Shown here in pieces: positions 45,601-55,051 of a DNA stretch of 64,000 nucleotides. This DNA is from Flavobacterium haoranii (GTDB taxonomy: Bacteria; Bacteroidota; Bacteroidia; Flavobacteriales; Flavobacteriaceae): positions 31,666 to 95,665 of the forward strand of contig QKBC01000014.1 in the NCBI GenBank assembly GCA_003246205.1. Reading direction: 5' to 3'. The position numbers and the translations under genes were made by a program. Within the stretch, counting starts at the first letter, position 1; the number at the start of each line of letters is the position of its first letter. The notes beneath the pieces were generated by a model. The model made no database searches. It had not been told where the DNA came from and saw only the letters and a program-made list of their open reading frames with translations.

Positions 45601-46263
45601 ATGTTTCAACGCCTTTTAAGTTTTTTATTTCCTATTACCATCTATCAAAAAAAATCTGCTTTTAGTAAAAATCTTGAAGTTACCTGGAATAACGGACAAC
45701 TAGTCTTAGATTCTCTTAACACCAATTATTCGTATGGAAGTTTGCAACGAATTTTACGCAAAGGATTAAAATATATTGGTTTTGAACGAATTAAAAATTT
45801 TGATTCTATTTTAGTTTTAGGTGTTGCCGGAGGGAGTGTCATAAAAACCTTAGCACATGAAATAGAATGTAAAGGAAAAATAACAGGTGTAGAAATAGAT
45901 GAAAATGTGATTGAAATTGCGAATCAATATTTCGGGCTGAATGCAATTCCGAATGTAGAAATTGTGATTGATGACGCTTTTGAATTTATCTTGAAAACCA
46001 AAGAAAAATACGACCTGATTATTATCGATATTTTTCAGGATACTCAAATGCCTAACTTTTTATTTCAGGATTTTTTTATCAATAGAATTAATTTTTTACT
46101 TAAAGTAAATGGTTTTATTCTATTTAATACCATGATATTAGGCGAAAAAGATAAAGAAAGAAATCAACAGTATCGCTCCCGATTTGACGATAACTATTCC
46201 GTAAGAATGTATCCAAAAGTGGAAGAACACAATGAACTATTTACCATTAAAAAATTGGCTTAA
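45601..46263 (+). CDS. Spermidine-synthase-like methyltransferase-fold protein
   Basis: 220 residues with a Rossmann methyltransferase/aminopropyltransferase fold: ILVLGVAGGSVIKTLAHE (nucleotide loop), GVEIDENVIEIANQYFGL and DLIIIDIFQDTQMP. The N-terminal strand (LEVTWNNGQLVLDSLNTNYSYGSLQ) matches the spermidine-synthase tetramerisation domain. It lacks proof of aminopropyl transfer; it may be a related catalyst. Confidence 0.8.
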   Translation: MFQRLLSFLFPITIYQKKSAFSKNLEVTWNNGQLVLDSLNTNYSYGSLQRILRKGLKYIGFERIKNFDSILVLGVAGGSVIKTLAHEIECKGKITGVEIDENVIEIANQYFGLNAIPNVEIVIDDAFEFILKTKEKYDLIIIDIFQDTQMPNFLFQDFFINRINFLLKVNGFILFNTMILGEKDKERNQQYRSRFDDNYSVRMYPKVEEHNELFTIKKLA

Positions 46264-46266
46264 CTT

Positions 46267-46887
46267 CTAATTTAGGTTTTGTTTCAATTCTTTAATTTCT
46301 CGTTCTTCTTCTTCAATAATGGCATTGTAATCCTTAATGATTTCCTGAACGACAGTATTGGTTTTTAACGTCAACTCATTTCGCTTTTTCATTTTCTTCG
46401 AAAAACCGGCTGTAACCCATAAAATTACAACTAAAATCACCAAAAAAGAAGCAATCAACCTAATGTTGAATTTTCCGTTTTCAATGGCTGATCTTTCAAT
46501 TGCTCTGTCGAGATTCTGTTGAACTTTGGAAACCGTCATAGATTTATCTTTATTTTGCAACAAAACTAAAGATTCGTCCAATGTTTTACGGTTTTCATCT
46601 TTATAATATGTTCTAAAATCACTAACGGCAATTTTTTTATATCCTTCAGAATTAAAGAATAACGTAGTCGGACTTACAAAAGCGATTAAAGTCACTATCA
46701 ATAAAAGTCCGGCTAAAGCAATTAATGCAAAATACCTGGAGCTGTAATAAAAAGCTGTAAAGGAACGCTTCCATTTTGAAACATTAATCTCTTTTTCCAG
46801 ATCAACTAAAAGTTTTTTCTTATTTCTTAAAATTTGAAGTCGGTCTTCTTTAAAACCTATAGTGTTTTTAATTTCTTCATTACTCAT
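46267..46887 (-). CDS. Membrane protein of unknown function
   Basis: 206 residues: coiled-coil ends and two TM helices (about 55-75 and 146-166) enclosing an extracytoplasmic loop. Lies 2 bases after kdsB and stops 3 bases from the convergent spermidine-synthase-like gene. Family not recognised. Confidence 0.7.
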   Translation of the reverse strand: MSNEEIKNTIGFKEDRLQILRNKKKLLVDLEKEINVSKWKRSFTAFYYSSRYFALIALAGLLLIVTLIAFVSPTTLFFNSEGYKKIAVSDFRTYYKDENRKTLDESLVLLQNKDKSMTVSKVQQNLDRAIERSAIENGKFNIRLIASFLVILVVILWVTAGFSKKMKKRNELTLKTNTVVQEIIKDYNAIIEEEEREIKELKQNLN

Positions 46888-46889
46888 AA

Positions 46890-47624
46890 CTACATCATTT
46901 TTAATATATTTCTTGCTTTTTCTAAGTCTTCAGGAGTATCGATTCCTATACTTCCATGTTGTGTTTCCACCATTCTGATACGCTTGCCATATTCCAGATA
47001 ACGAAGCTGTTCTAATTTTTCAGAGGCTTCTAAAGACAACATCGGTAAACGATAAAAATCCATTAAAGCCACTTTTCTAAAAGCATAAATACCAATATGT
47101 TTCATATAACGAACACCTACATTTTCCGCTCTGGGATATGGAATAACTGAACGCGAAAAATAAAGGGCAAAATCTTGCTGATCTACAATAACTTTAACAT
47201 TATTCGGATTCTCAATTTCCTCTTTCTCTTTGATCTCAAACATTAACGAAGCTAAATCTACTTTTTGTTCGGTATCCTGTTTGAAGATTTCGATTAATTG
47301 TTCCAATGGTTTTTGGTCTATAAAAGGTTCGTCACCCTGAACATTAACTACAACATCTACATCCATGTGCTCGACTGCCTCGGCGATACGATCGCTCCCG
47401 CTCTCATGCTCCTTTTGACTCCTAATAGCTTTACCTCCATTGTGTTGAATTTCATTAAAAATCAGCTCAGAATCGGTTACTACGAATACATCATCAAATA
47501 ACTTTGTAGCTAAAGCTGCTTCATAAGTTCTTAAGATAACTGACTTTCCTCCCAAATCCTGCATTAATTTGGCCGGGAACCGGGTTGAAGCGTAACGAGC
47601 CGGTATAACCGCTATTATTTTCAT
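46890..47624 (-). CDS. kdsB: 3-deoxy-manno-octulosonate cytidylyltransferase
   Basis: Makes CMP-Kdo for the LPS inner core. 244 residues: [43 protein letters not shown] with metal Asp, [21 protein letters not shown]. Cytoplasmic; between the RecD-like gene and a small membrane protein. Confidence 0.96.
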   Translation of the reverse strand: MKIIAVIPARYASTRFPAKLMQDLGGKSVILRTYEAALATKLFDDVFVVTDSELIFNEIQHNGGKAIRSQKEHESGSDRIAEAVEHMDVDVVVNVQGDEPFIDQKPLEQLIEIFKQDTEQKVDLASLMFEIKEKEEIENPNNVKVIVDQQDFALYFSRSVIPYPRAENVGVRYMKHIGIYAFRKVALMDFYRLPMLSLEASEKLEQLRYLEYGKRIRMVETQHGSIGIDTPEDLEKARNILKMM

Positions 47625-47634
47625 TTTCTATTTT

Positions 47635-49062
47635 TTAATTTTCAAAAAAATCGTCTTTAAATCCGATCAAATATACTCTTTGTTTTGCTCTAGTCAAAGC
47701 TGTATATAACCAACGTACATATTCTTTGTCTATAACATTGGGTAAATAAGGCTGCTCAATAAAAACAGTATCCCACTGTCCGCCCTGTGATTTGTGACAC
47801 GTTATAGCATACGAAAACTTCACTTGTAGAGCATTGAAATGCGGACTATTTTTTACTTTCAAAAATTTGCGGTATTGATGCCTTTCTTCTTCAAAATCCT
47901 TCATCACTTCATTATACAACTGATTGGATTCTTCATAAGTCAATGACGGCGATTCGCTACTAATAGTATCTAATAATAATACAGTTTCAAAAGGCTGTTG
48001 GTTAGGGTAATCTATCATTCTGATCGTTACCGTAGCAAACTTAAATCCGTAAAGTTCATCAATAGATCTGATGCGCATAATTTCTATAATGTCTCCATTG
48101 GCTATAAAGCCTGCTTCCGAATTTTCTTTAAGCCAAAAGTAGTTATTTTTAACCACCATCAATAAATCGCCAACAGATAGTTCGCTTTCTCTGTCTAAAA
48201 TCTTAGCCCGTATCTGCATATTGTATTGATTCGCTCTTTTATTGGAACGGACAATAAAAGCGGTCTCTTCTGCTCCGTTATTTCGAAACGAATCCATAAT
48301 AGCATCTAAAGTTTCATAACTATCCTGAAGCCGTACAATATCTTTAAATCCTTGTAAACGAAATTTAAATTGATCTATAAAAACAGATTTCAATAAAGAA
48401 CGTAATTCTGTAGCATTATGCAAAATACCGGAAAATTCGCTTTGTCGCATTACTTCATCCAATTCTAAATGAACAACATCCTTATTATAATGTAAAGACA
48501 TTGTATCCACATTTAATGCCGGACTGACATCTAAATTTACAGGTGGCAACTGAGCGGTATCACCCACTAAAATAAGTTTACAATTGTTACCGGAATCAAT
48601 GTAAAACAACAGGTCGTCCAGTAACGACCCGTTCTCATATAGTTTAGAATCCTGATTTGTATCCGATATCATTGAAGATTCATCCACAATAAAAACAGTA
48701 TTTTTAAATTTATTTTGCTGCATGGTAAAAGAAACAGCTCCCGATTTATTCTTTTTAGGAAAATAAATTCTCTTATGAATAGTAAAAGCCGGTTTTTGAG
48801 AATAATTGGCTATTACTTTTGCAGCTCTTCCTGTAGGGGCTAACAATATATACTTTTTTTCTACGTTTACTAATTGGTTAACCAATGTAGAAATAATGGA
48901 CGTTTTACCCGTTCCGGCATAACCTTTGAGGATAAAAATTTGATCATTATTATTTTGTAAGACAAATTCTGCTACTTTTTGAAAAAAAATATCCTGCTTT
49001 AAAGTCGGTTCAAAAGGAAAGTGTTTTTTTAAAGTTTTATAAAAGGAGGCTGAATTTATCAT
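47635..49062 (-). CDS. RecD-like UvrD-family ATP-dependent helicase
   Basis: Superfamily-1 helicase of about 475 residues from the ATG at 49062 (MINSASFYKTLKKHF); the extra 10 residues of the longer frame are unlikely. Motifs: GYAGTGKTSI (Walker A), FIVDESSMI (Walker B), LILVGDTAQLPP, and C-terminal AITCHKSQGGQWDTV and YTALTRAKQRVYLIG. Resembles exonuclease V alpha/RecD or Dda-like helicases without RecBC partners. Confidence 0.88.
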   Translation of the reverse strand: MINSASFYKTLKKHFPFEPTLKQDIFFQKVAEFVLQNNNDQIFILKGYAGTGKTSIISTLVNQLVNVEKKYILLAPTGRAAKVIANYSQKPAFTIHKRIYFPKKNKSGAVSFTMQQNKFKNTVFIVDESSMISDTNQDSKLYENGSLLDDLLFYIDSGNNCKLILVGDTAQLPPVNLDVSPALNVDTMSLHYNKDVVHLELDEVMRQSEFSGILHNATELRSLLKSVFIDQFKFRLQGFKDIVRLQDSYETLDAIMDSFRNNGAEETAFIVRSNKRANQYNMQIRAKILDRESELSVGDLLMVVKNNYFWLKENSEAGFIANGDIIEIMRIRSIDELYGFKFATVTIRMIDYPNQQPFETVLLLDTISSESPSLTYEESNQLYNEVMKDFEEERHQYRKFLKVKNSPHFNALQVKFSYAITCHKSQGGQWDTVFIEQPYLPNVIDKEYVRWLYTALTRAKQRVYLIGFKDDFFEN

Positions 49063-49122
49063 ACAATGTATATGGCTTATATATTTTTTCAAATATACAG
49101 ATGATTTTTATTAGAATTTCTT

Positions 49123-49150
49123 TTGAGAAGAAAAAAAAATTGTAGATTTG
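49123..49150 (+). promoter_or_regulatory. Predicted promoter of the DUF3822-rsmD-GNAT operon
   Basis: TTG at 49123-49125, 17-base spacer, TAGATTTG at 49143-49150, 33 bases before the ATG at 49183. Confidence 0.6.
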
Positions 49151-49182
49151 CGTACCTATTAAACTAAAAATTATATATAAAG

Positions 49183-49944
49183 ATGTTATTACTTCTAGTA
49201 TTTGCAGTTATTACTTTCCTTGTAGCACTAGGCTTGGTTAAATTAATTGATAAATTCTTACCAAGAAATGCTCGATTCATTGTATCCCTTGTATTATGGG
49301 CAATTTGTGGTGTTTTAGTCTATTTTATTTATGCTTCAGTAATGAAACCGATCAATTTTGAAAAAGCTAAAAATGAACGTTATGAAATTGCTGTTAAAAA
49401 ATTATTGGATATTAAAAAAGCTGAATTGGGTTACAAATCATTACATGGAAAATACACTAACTCATTTGACGAATTAGTACGTTTTATTGAAAATGATAAA
49501 TTCCCTATTATTTCAAGAAAAGATACTGCTGTTATTGATGCTGAAAGAAATGCTGCTTTCAGAATTGTAACAGATGCAACCGGTAAAGGTGGTTTCTTTA
49601 AAGATGTTGTTGTAATTGACACTTTAGGATACACTAGTGTAAAAGATTCTTTGTTTAAAGATTCTGATCGTTACAAAAGAATGAGCGAAGTAAAAATTGG
49701 TGACTTAACAGTGCCTATTTCTTTAAAAACAGCTGAAGTTGAAAGAAGTGACCTTAAACTACCTGTTTTTGAGGCTGTAATTGATAAAAATGCTATTTTA
49801 GCAGGTTTAGATGAAGAATTGATCGAACAAGAAAACAAAGTAAATTCAATTGAAGAAATTAACGGTGACGTGATTAAGTTAGGTTCACTTGAAGACGTAA
49901 CAGTAACCGGAAACTGGCCTAAAAAATATGGCAATAACGACTAA
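49183..49944 (+). CDS. Membrane protein of unknown function
   Basis: 253 residues: two N-terminal TM helices (about 1-20 and 30-50), a helical pseudopilin-like stretch (RYEIAVKKLLDIKKAELGYKSLHGKYTNSFDELV), then a long beta-rich exoplasmic domain. The last 17 bases overlap the DUF3822 gene, so it is coupled to it. Function unknown. Confidence 0.78.
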   Translation: MLLLLVFAVITFLVALGLVKLIDKFLPRNARFIVSLVLWAICGVLVYFIYASVMKPINFEKAKNERYEIAVKKLLDIKKAELGYKSLHGKYTNSFDELVRFIENDKFPIISRKDTAVIDAERNAAFRIVTDATGKGGFFKDVVVIDTLGYTSVKDSLFKDSDRYKRMSEVKIGDLTVPISLKTAEVERSDLKLPVFEAVIDKNAILAGLDEELIEQENKVNSIEEINGDVIKLGSLEDVTVTGNWPKKYGNND

Positions 49945-50740
49945 CGACATTACCCAAAAAAATTATAAAAAGTTGTCCATTCAAGTCTCTTTGAGTGGAC
50001 TTTCTTTTTGTGTTTTTGACTTACTGACGAATAAAATCATAACCTTCAACAATATCGATTTTTCTAAAAATCAAGTTATTGAAGAACAACTTTGGAAAGC
50101 ATTTACTGAATTTCCTATTCTTTCTGAAAAATACGACGAAATAAAGATCATTCACGACAATAGCTTAAATGCCTTTGTTCCCGAATCTCTTTTTGATGAA
50201 AACTTTTTAGGAAGCTATTTACAATATAATGTAAAAGTTTTTGAAACCGATTTGTTCGCTTTTGACAAATTAAAAACCGACGACATTTATAATGTATATG
50301 TACCGTATGTAAACATCAATAATTTTCTGTTAGACCAATACGAATCTTTTGATTATGTAAACGCTAATAGCATTTTAGTCGACCAACTACTGTCCTACTC
50401 TAAAAATACATTTGACAAAAGAGTTTATATTCATTTTCAAAAAGAACATTTTGAAATTGTAGCCGTAAAAAGTAATGAACTATTACTTTTTAATTCTTTT
50501 GAATACAAAACCCCTGAAGATTTTATCTATTATACTTTATTTACTTTAGAACAATTGCAACTCAATCCTGAGATTTGTAACGTATTTGTTTTAGGAAATA
50601 TGAACAAAACAGATGAATTCTTTAAAATCGGATATAAATTTATTCGTAATTTTGAGTTACTCAATACTAATGACTTAAGTTATAAATGGTTTAAAACCGA
50701 GTCTGAGATTCGTCAACACTATATTTTACTACATTCATGA
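49928..50740 (+). CDS. DUF3822 family protein
   Basis: 270 residues resembling the DUF3822 family, an actin-like ATPase-fold family of unknown function conserved in Flavobacteriia and typically next to rsmD. Landmarks: LSIQVSLSGLSFCVFDLLTNK near the start and YIHFQKEHFEIVAVKSNELLLFNSF. Overlaps both neighbours by a few bases. Confidence 0.82.
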   Translation: MAITTNDITQKNYKKLSIQVSLSGLSFCVFDLLTNKIITFNNIDFSKNQVIEEQLWKAFTEFPILSEKYDEIKIIHDNSLNAFVPESLFDENFLGSYLQYNVKVFETDLFAFDKLKTDDIYNVYVPYVNINNFLLDQYESFDYVNANSILVDQLLSYSKNTFDKRVYIHFQKEHFEIVAVKSNELLLFNSFEYKTPEDFIYYTLFTLEQLQLNPEICNVFVLGNMNKTDEFFKIGYKFIRNFELLNTNDLSYKWFKTESEIRQHYILLHS

Positions 50741-51321
50741 GAATAATTTCCGGAAAATATAAAGGCAGAAGATTAATTGCTCCCAAAAAATTACCCGTTC
50801 GCCCTACAACCGATATGGCAAAAGAATCACTTTTCAATATTTTAAATAATTACTTCAATTTCAGTAATTTAAAAATATTAGAACTTTTTGCCGGAACCGG
50901 AAATATCAGTTATGAATTTGCTTCAAGAGGAGCTGCTCCTATTACCTGTGTCGATGCTGATTTTGGTTGTGTGAGCTTTATCAGAAAAACTTCTGAAGAA
51001 TTAGATTTTGATATTACTGCTTTAAAAAATGATGTTTTTAAATATTTAGAACGTTGTAATACTTCTTATGATATTGTTTTTGCCGACCCACCATACGGTT
51101 TAACGCAAGAACAGTTTGAAAGTATTGTCACTTTAGTTTTTGAAAATGAAATTTTAGACGAAGAAGGTATGCTGATCGTGGAACATTCTAAAGACACAAA
51201 ATTAGAACACATGATACACTTTGCTTTTTCTAAACACTATGGCGGAACAGTTTTTTCTTTCTTTGAAATTGAAAGTGAAGAAGAGGAAGAAGATTTTGAA
51301 GAAGACGAAAATGATCTTTAA
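50737..51321 (+). CDS. rsmD: 16S rRNA (guanine(966)-N2)-methyltransferase
   Basis: SAM-dependent methylation of 16S rRNA G966. 194 residues: RIISGKYKGRRLIAPK, RPTTDMAKESLFNIL, LELFAGTGNISYE (SAM loop), and the DPPYG motif in IVFADPPYGLT. The tail is a run of acidic residues (ESEEEEEDFEEDENDL), which is longer than in many homologues. Overlaps DUF3822 by 4 bases. Confidence 0.95.
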   Translation: MRIISGKYKGRRLIAPKKLPVRPTTDMAKESLFNILNNYFNFSNLKILELFAGTGNISYEFASRGAAPITCVDADFGCVSFIRKTSEELDFDITALKNDVFKYLERCNTSYDIVFADPPYGLTQEQFESIVTLVFENEILDEEGMLIVEHSKDTKLEHMIHFAFSKHYGGTVFSFFEIESEEEEEDFEEDENDL

Positions 51322-51335
51322 ATAATTTTTCTTTA

Positions 51336-51902
51336 ATGCTCATTAGAAAAGCAACTTTACAAGATGCAACTGCTATTGTTGATTATATTTTATTAGCAAT
51401 GGAAGATATTCTTTATACTTTTATTAAAGAAAGAAATCGTGATAAGGCTAAAGAAATTTTACTTCAATTTATAAAGCAGCCTGAAAATCAATATTCCTAC
51501 GAAAATTGTTGGGTTATAGAAGAAAACCAAAAAATTTTGGGTGCTGCTTTAGTATATGACGGGGCTTGTTTACACGAATTAAGAGCTCCTTTTATTACTG
51601 AAATTCGAGCTAAATATAACCCGGAATTTGCACCCGAAGACGAAACTGAAGCAGGTGAATATTACATTGATTGTCTGGCCGTTCATCCTGATTGTCAAGG
51701 AAAAGGACTAGGTTCTGCTCTACTCAAATTTCTCATTGAAAATTTTGTTGTCAAACAGAAACAAATACTTGGTTTATTGGTTGAAAAAGAAAATCCCGGA
51801 GCAAAAAAGCTCTATTTAAGACTTGGATTTCAAATCAAAGGCAAGAAAAAATTAGCCGGAAAAGAATTGGATCATCTCCAAATAAAAAATGCAGACCTAT
51901 AA
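51336..51902 (+). CDS. GNAT-family N-acetyltransferase
   Basis: 188 residues with the acetyl-CoA loop in YIDCLAVHPDCQGKGLGSALL and the GNAT end LYLRLGFQIKGKKK. Substrate unknown. The final codons and stop (51891-51902) overlap the 3' end of rnpB on the opposite strand. Confidence 0.9.
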   Translation: MLIRKATLQDATAIVDYILLAMEDILYTFIKERNRDKAKEILLQFIKQPENQYSYENCWVIEENQKILGAALVYDGACLHELRAPFITEIRAKYNPEFAPEDETEAGEYYIDCLAVHPDCQGKGLGSALLKFLIENFVVKQKQILGLLVEKENPGAKKLYLRLGFQIKGKKKLAGKELDHLQIKNADL

Positions 51903-52191
51903 GCCGGATTCTGTTTCCTAAAAGAAATCTTATCATTTATCTAGTTCCGCAATTACTCACGGAATCCATCTGCCTACCCCTCAGCATTGGGCGAGCAGCC
52001 CTTAATTGCTGATATACATGGCATTTCACCGCATAGAGTTTACCTGATTTCACTACAGCCTTACCTGTACATCCTTTCTGTTGCACTAGTCCTATTCCGC
52101 AAAACGGAATGACGGGCGTTACCCGCTATGCTGCTCTATGGTGTCCGGACTTTCCTCTCTCCTCAAAGAGGACAGCGATAAGACGGTCTGC
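51891..52191 (-). ncRNA. rnpB: RNase P RNA (type A)
   Basis: Catalytic RNA of RNase P. P1 pairs GCAGACC at the 5' end (52185-52191) with GGTCTGC at the 3' end (51891-51897). Universal elements: GAGGAAAGTCCGGAC near the 5' end, ACAGAAA and the GCTGTAGTGAAATCAGG core, and the 3' AGAATCCGGCTTATAG. End positions are good to a few bases. The 3' strand of P1 lies inside the GNAT stop region. Confidence 0.95.
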
Positions 52192-52195
52192 GGTG

Positions 52196-52203
52196 CAAAA
52201 GTA
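52196..52203 (-). promoter_or_regulatory. Predicted rnpB -7 box
   Basis: TACTTTTG on the minus strand, 5 bases before the RNA start predicted from P1 pairing. No good TTG at the usual -33 distance. Confidence 0.55.
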
Positions 52204-52271
52204 AAACATTTTTAAACCTTAAAATGTATTTCGTGTCTAAAATCTGTTTAATTTTATCGTAAAAACTATAT

Positions 52272-53510
52272 ATGAGAAAAATTGTACTTTTACTGTTCTT
52301 GAACATTGCTTTTATGCATGCTCAATACAACGATCCCAATTTTCCGAAACCCTCATCCGGATATGGTTCTGACGGGACTCATACAGTGGGCGTTATTTCA
52401 TTTACAAATCCTTATTTTACATCAAAGGATATTGAGATCTATCATCCTTCCGATATAAGTACTCCGGTACCTACTATATTCTATAGCCATGCTTATGGTG
52501 GAAACAACTCTACTAATATCAGTGGTGTTTTAAATTTCATCGCACAAAAAGGATATGCTGTAGTTTATGTTCCTTATCAAACAACCGGAGTCACCAATGA
52601 TGAACGCTATGACAATTTATTACACGGATTTACCAAAGCTGCCCGTGATTATTCTTCTGTTATTGATACTACAAAAGTTGGTTTTTTAGGGCACTCTTTC
52701 GGTGGCGGAGCATCTTTTACTCTGGCTAAACATTGTTTTGACACCTACAATTGGGGCTCAGCCGGTCGATTTATCTACGCATTAGCGCAATGGTATACGC
52801 TTAACTTATCCCCTACTGAATTAAGCTCTTTTCCTTTAGATACTAAATTACTAACAGAAGTTTTTGACGATGATATTACAAATGATCATCGAATGGCTAT
52901 TGATATATTTAATAATATCAATATTCCTTTGAGCGAAAAAGATTTTATCTTGGTTAAATCCTGTACAGTCGGAAGCTATAATTATATTGCAGATCATAGC
53001 GTTCCCAATACTTCTGCTGCTTTTGATGCTTTGGATTATTATGCTTATTACCGTCTTTTAGATGCGCTCTGTGATTATACTTTTAACGGGAATTTAGCCG
53101 GAAAAGATGTAGCATTAGGAAATGGTAGTACTAATCAGGTTACCATGCCTACCGGAATGCTGAATTTAATCGAATATGAAAACCCTCCGGTCGTATATCC
53201 AGAAAGCAATTATACTTTTCCTTGTTCAAGCAGTATTAACCCAAGAGAATCTTTCTGCGGTTTATTAAGTACTGAAGATTTCAGCAATGAAAAGCAACTA
53301 GGTATTTTTCCCAATCCTGCTCATAACAATTTGTATATCAGAAACAAATCTAAAGTTTTATGTAAAATCAGCATACATGATATGTCTGGCAATGTTATTT
53401 TAGAAACAGAATCAGATGATAAACTTATTACTATAAAAATTCAGTATTTAGACAAAGGAGTTTACTTTGCGAAAGTGAATAACAGAGTCAAAAGATTTAT
53501 AAAAATTTAA
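52272..53510 (+). CDS. Secreted alpha/beta hydrolase with T9SS type A sorting domain
   Basis: 412 residues: signal peptide (KIVLLLFLNIAFMHAQ), an alpha/beta-hydrolase domain (about 30-310) with nucleophile elbow GHSFGGGAS, a downstream His in DHSVPNTS, and a C-terminal Por-secretion domain (about 345-412; LGIFPNPAHNNLYI, ISIHDMSGNVILE, LDKGVYFAKV). Resembles polyester- or chlorophyllase-type esterases. Export by the type IX system controlled by PorX, encoded elsewhere in the window. Substrate unknown. Confidence 0.9.
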   Translation: MRKIVLLLFLNIAFMHAQYNDPNFPKPSSGYGSDGTHTVGVISFTNPYFTSKDIEIYHPSDISTPVPTIFYSHAYGGNNSTNISGVLNFIAQKGYAVVYVPYQTTGVTNDERYDNLLHGFTKAARDYSSVIDTTKVGFLGHSFGGGASFTLAKHCFDTYNWGSAGRFIYALAQWYTLNLSPTELSSFPLDTKLLTEVFDDDITNDHRMAIDIFNNINIPLSEKDFILVKSCTVGSYNYIADHSVPNTSAAFDALDYYAYYRLLDALCDYTFNGNLAGKDVALGNGSTNQVTMPTGMLNLIEYENPPVVYPESNYTFPCSSSINPRESFCGLLSTEDFSNEKQLGIFPNPAHNNLYIRNKSKVLCKISIHDMSGNVILETESDDKLITIKIQYLDKGVYFAKVNNRVKRFIKI

Positions 53511-53575
53511 GCTTTTATAACTTCCTTAACATAAAATTTAATATCTTTAAGAAACAAGCTTAAAATTATAGTATC

Positions 53576-53872
53576 ATGGCAACACAATATCATTATGCTT
53601 CGGTTTCTGAAGCTTTAGAAGAATTAAAAAAAATAGGGTTCATTTACGATTTCAATATACATGAAGAAGAGATTGTTACTGATCCGGACGGATTTATAGT
53701 GCAACATATATATCGTTATGAAGGAAATAGCAATCCTGACGATGAGGCTGTTGTTTATGGCATTTCTTCTTTTGAGGGAAAAAAAGGCGTTTTTGTCAGT
53801 GGTTTTTCAGCCAATACAAATTCTGAAGCGTTCCAAATTATCCAAAATATAGTAATGAATTCTGAAGGTTGA
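53576..53872 (+). CDS. Conserved small protein, unknown function
   Basis: 98 residues: [28 protein letters not shown] then [28 protein letters not shown] one-domain cytoplasmic protein frequently found in flavobacteria; database names mentioning phosphoribosylpyrophosphate synthetase are unlikely to be right since no PRPP motif is present. Confidence 0.78.
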   Translation: MATQYHYASVSEALEELKKIGFIYDFNIHEEEIVTDPDGFIVQHIYRYEGNSNPDDEAVVYGISSFEGKKGVFVSGFSANTNSEAFQIIQNIVMNSEG

Positions 53873-53965
53873 AATTTATTTTGTGGATAACTTTTATGCA
53901 ATTTAAAAATTAGGATTCCGATAAAAATCAACAATTGTTTTATATTTGTAATCCAATAAAAAACA

Positions 53966-55051
53966 ATGGAACAATTTATAGTATCGGCCAGAAAGTATCG
54001 TCCTCAAACATTTAAAGATGTTGTGGGACAAAAGGCTATTACCAATACGTTATTAAATGCCATTGAAAGCAATCACTTAGCTCAGGCCTTACTATTTACA
54101 GGTCCGAGAGGTGTCGGAAAAACTACTTGTGCCCGTATTTTAGCCCGAAAAATCAATCAGGAAGGTTATGATGATCCGAATGAGGATTTCTCATTTAATG
54201 TCTTTGAATTAGATGCGGCGTCCAATAACGGTGTAGACGATATCCGGAATATTATCGATCAGGTACGTATTCCGCCCCAAACCGGAAAATACAAAGTCTA
54301 TATTATCGACGAGGTTCACATGCTGTCACAAGCAGCATTTAACGCCTTTCTGAAAACATTGGAAGAACCTCCGAAACACGCTATTTTTATTTTAGCAACA
54401 ACGGAAAAACATAAGATAATCCCAACCATCCTTTCGCGTTGTCAGATATTTGATTTTAAAAGAATTACCATCAATGATGCTAAAGAGCATTTAGCCGAAA
54501 TTGCTAATGAACAAGGCATTACGTTTGAAGATGACGCTTTACACATTATAGCTCAAAAAGCAGATGGTGCCATGCGCGATGCTCTTTCTATTTTTGACCG
54601 CGTTGTTTCTTATTGTGGAAATAATCTGACTCGTCAGGCTGTTGCCGAAAATTTAAATGTTCTCGACTTTGAATATTACATTAAGGTAACTGATTTAATT
54701 ATCGGAAATAAAATTCCTGAATTATTATTGGCCTATAATGATATTTTATCCAAAGGTTTTGACGGACATCATTTTATAGCCGGTCTAGCCTCGCATTTCA
54801 GAGATTTATTAGTTTGTAAAAATCCTGAAACACTAACTCTTTTAGAATCTGGAGAACATGCTCAGAAACTCTATAAAGAGCAGGCTACTAAAGTTTCTCA
54901 AGAATTTTTATTAGAAGGAATAGAATTAGCCAATGACTGTGATTTAAAGTATAAATCCAGCCAAAACCAACGCTTATTAGTTGAACTCTGCCTGATGCAA
55001 TTAGCCTCCATTACTCTTAATGGAGAAAAAAAAAAGCTAAATCCTATATAG
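53966..55051 (+). CDS. dnaX: DNA polymerase III gamma subunit (zero-frame dnaX product)
   Basis: Clamp-loader ATPase. Zero frame yields 361 residues: Walker A GPRGVGKTTC, Walker B IIDEVHMLS, sensor FILATTEKHK, SRC motif (LSRCQIFDF) and the domain III helices, then a stop at 55049. The frame passes through A10G at 55026-55036; just beyond, CTAAATCCTATATAG closes it. This length matches gamma (domains I-III). The usual Zn-binding cysteine cluster is not obvious. See the separate tau tail feature and slippery site. Confidence 0.9.
   Translation: MEQFIVSARKYRPQTFKDVVGQKAITNTLLNAIESNHLAQALLFTGPRGVGKTTCARILARKINQEGYDDPNEDFSFNVFELDAASNNGVDDIRNIIDQVRIPPQTGKYKVYIIDEVHMLSQAAFNAFLKTLEEPPKHAIFILATTEKHKIIPTILSRCQIFDFKRITINDAKEHLAEIANEQGITFEDDALHIIAQKADGAMRDALSIFDRVVSYCGNNLTRQAVAENLNVLDFEYYIKVTDLIIGNKIPELLLAYNDILSKGFDGHHFIAGLASHFRDLLVCKNPETLTLLESGEHAQKLYKEQATKVSQEFLLEGIELANDCDLKYKSSQNQRLLVELCLMQLASITLNGEKKKLNPI
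55026..55036 (+). promoter_or_regulatory. A10G slippery sequence in dnaX (programmed frameshift candidate)
   Basis: Ten A then G, read as GAA AAA AAA AAG, contains the E. coli dnaX heptamer A AAA AAG in the correct phase. A -1 shift opens 212 further codons, whereas zero frame stops 5 codons on. A GGAG sequence lies immediately before the A run. Ribosomal slippage or polymerase slippage on the homopolymer could both operate; an indel or sequencing error is the alternative. Confidence 0.7.
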
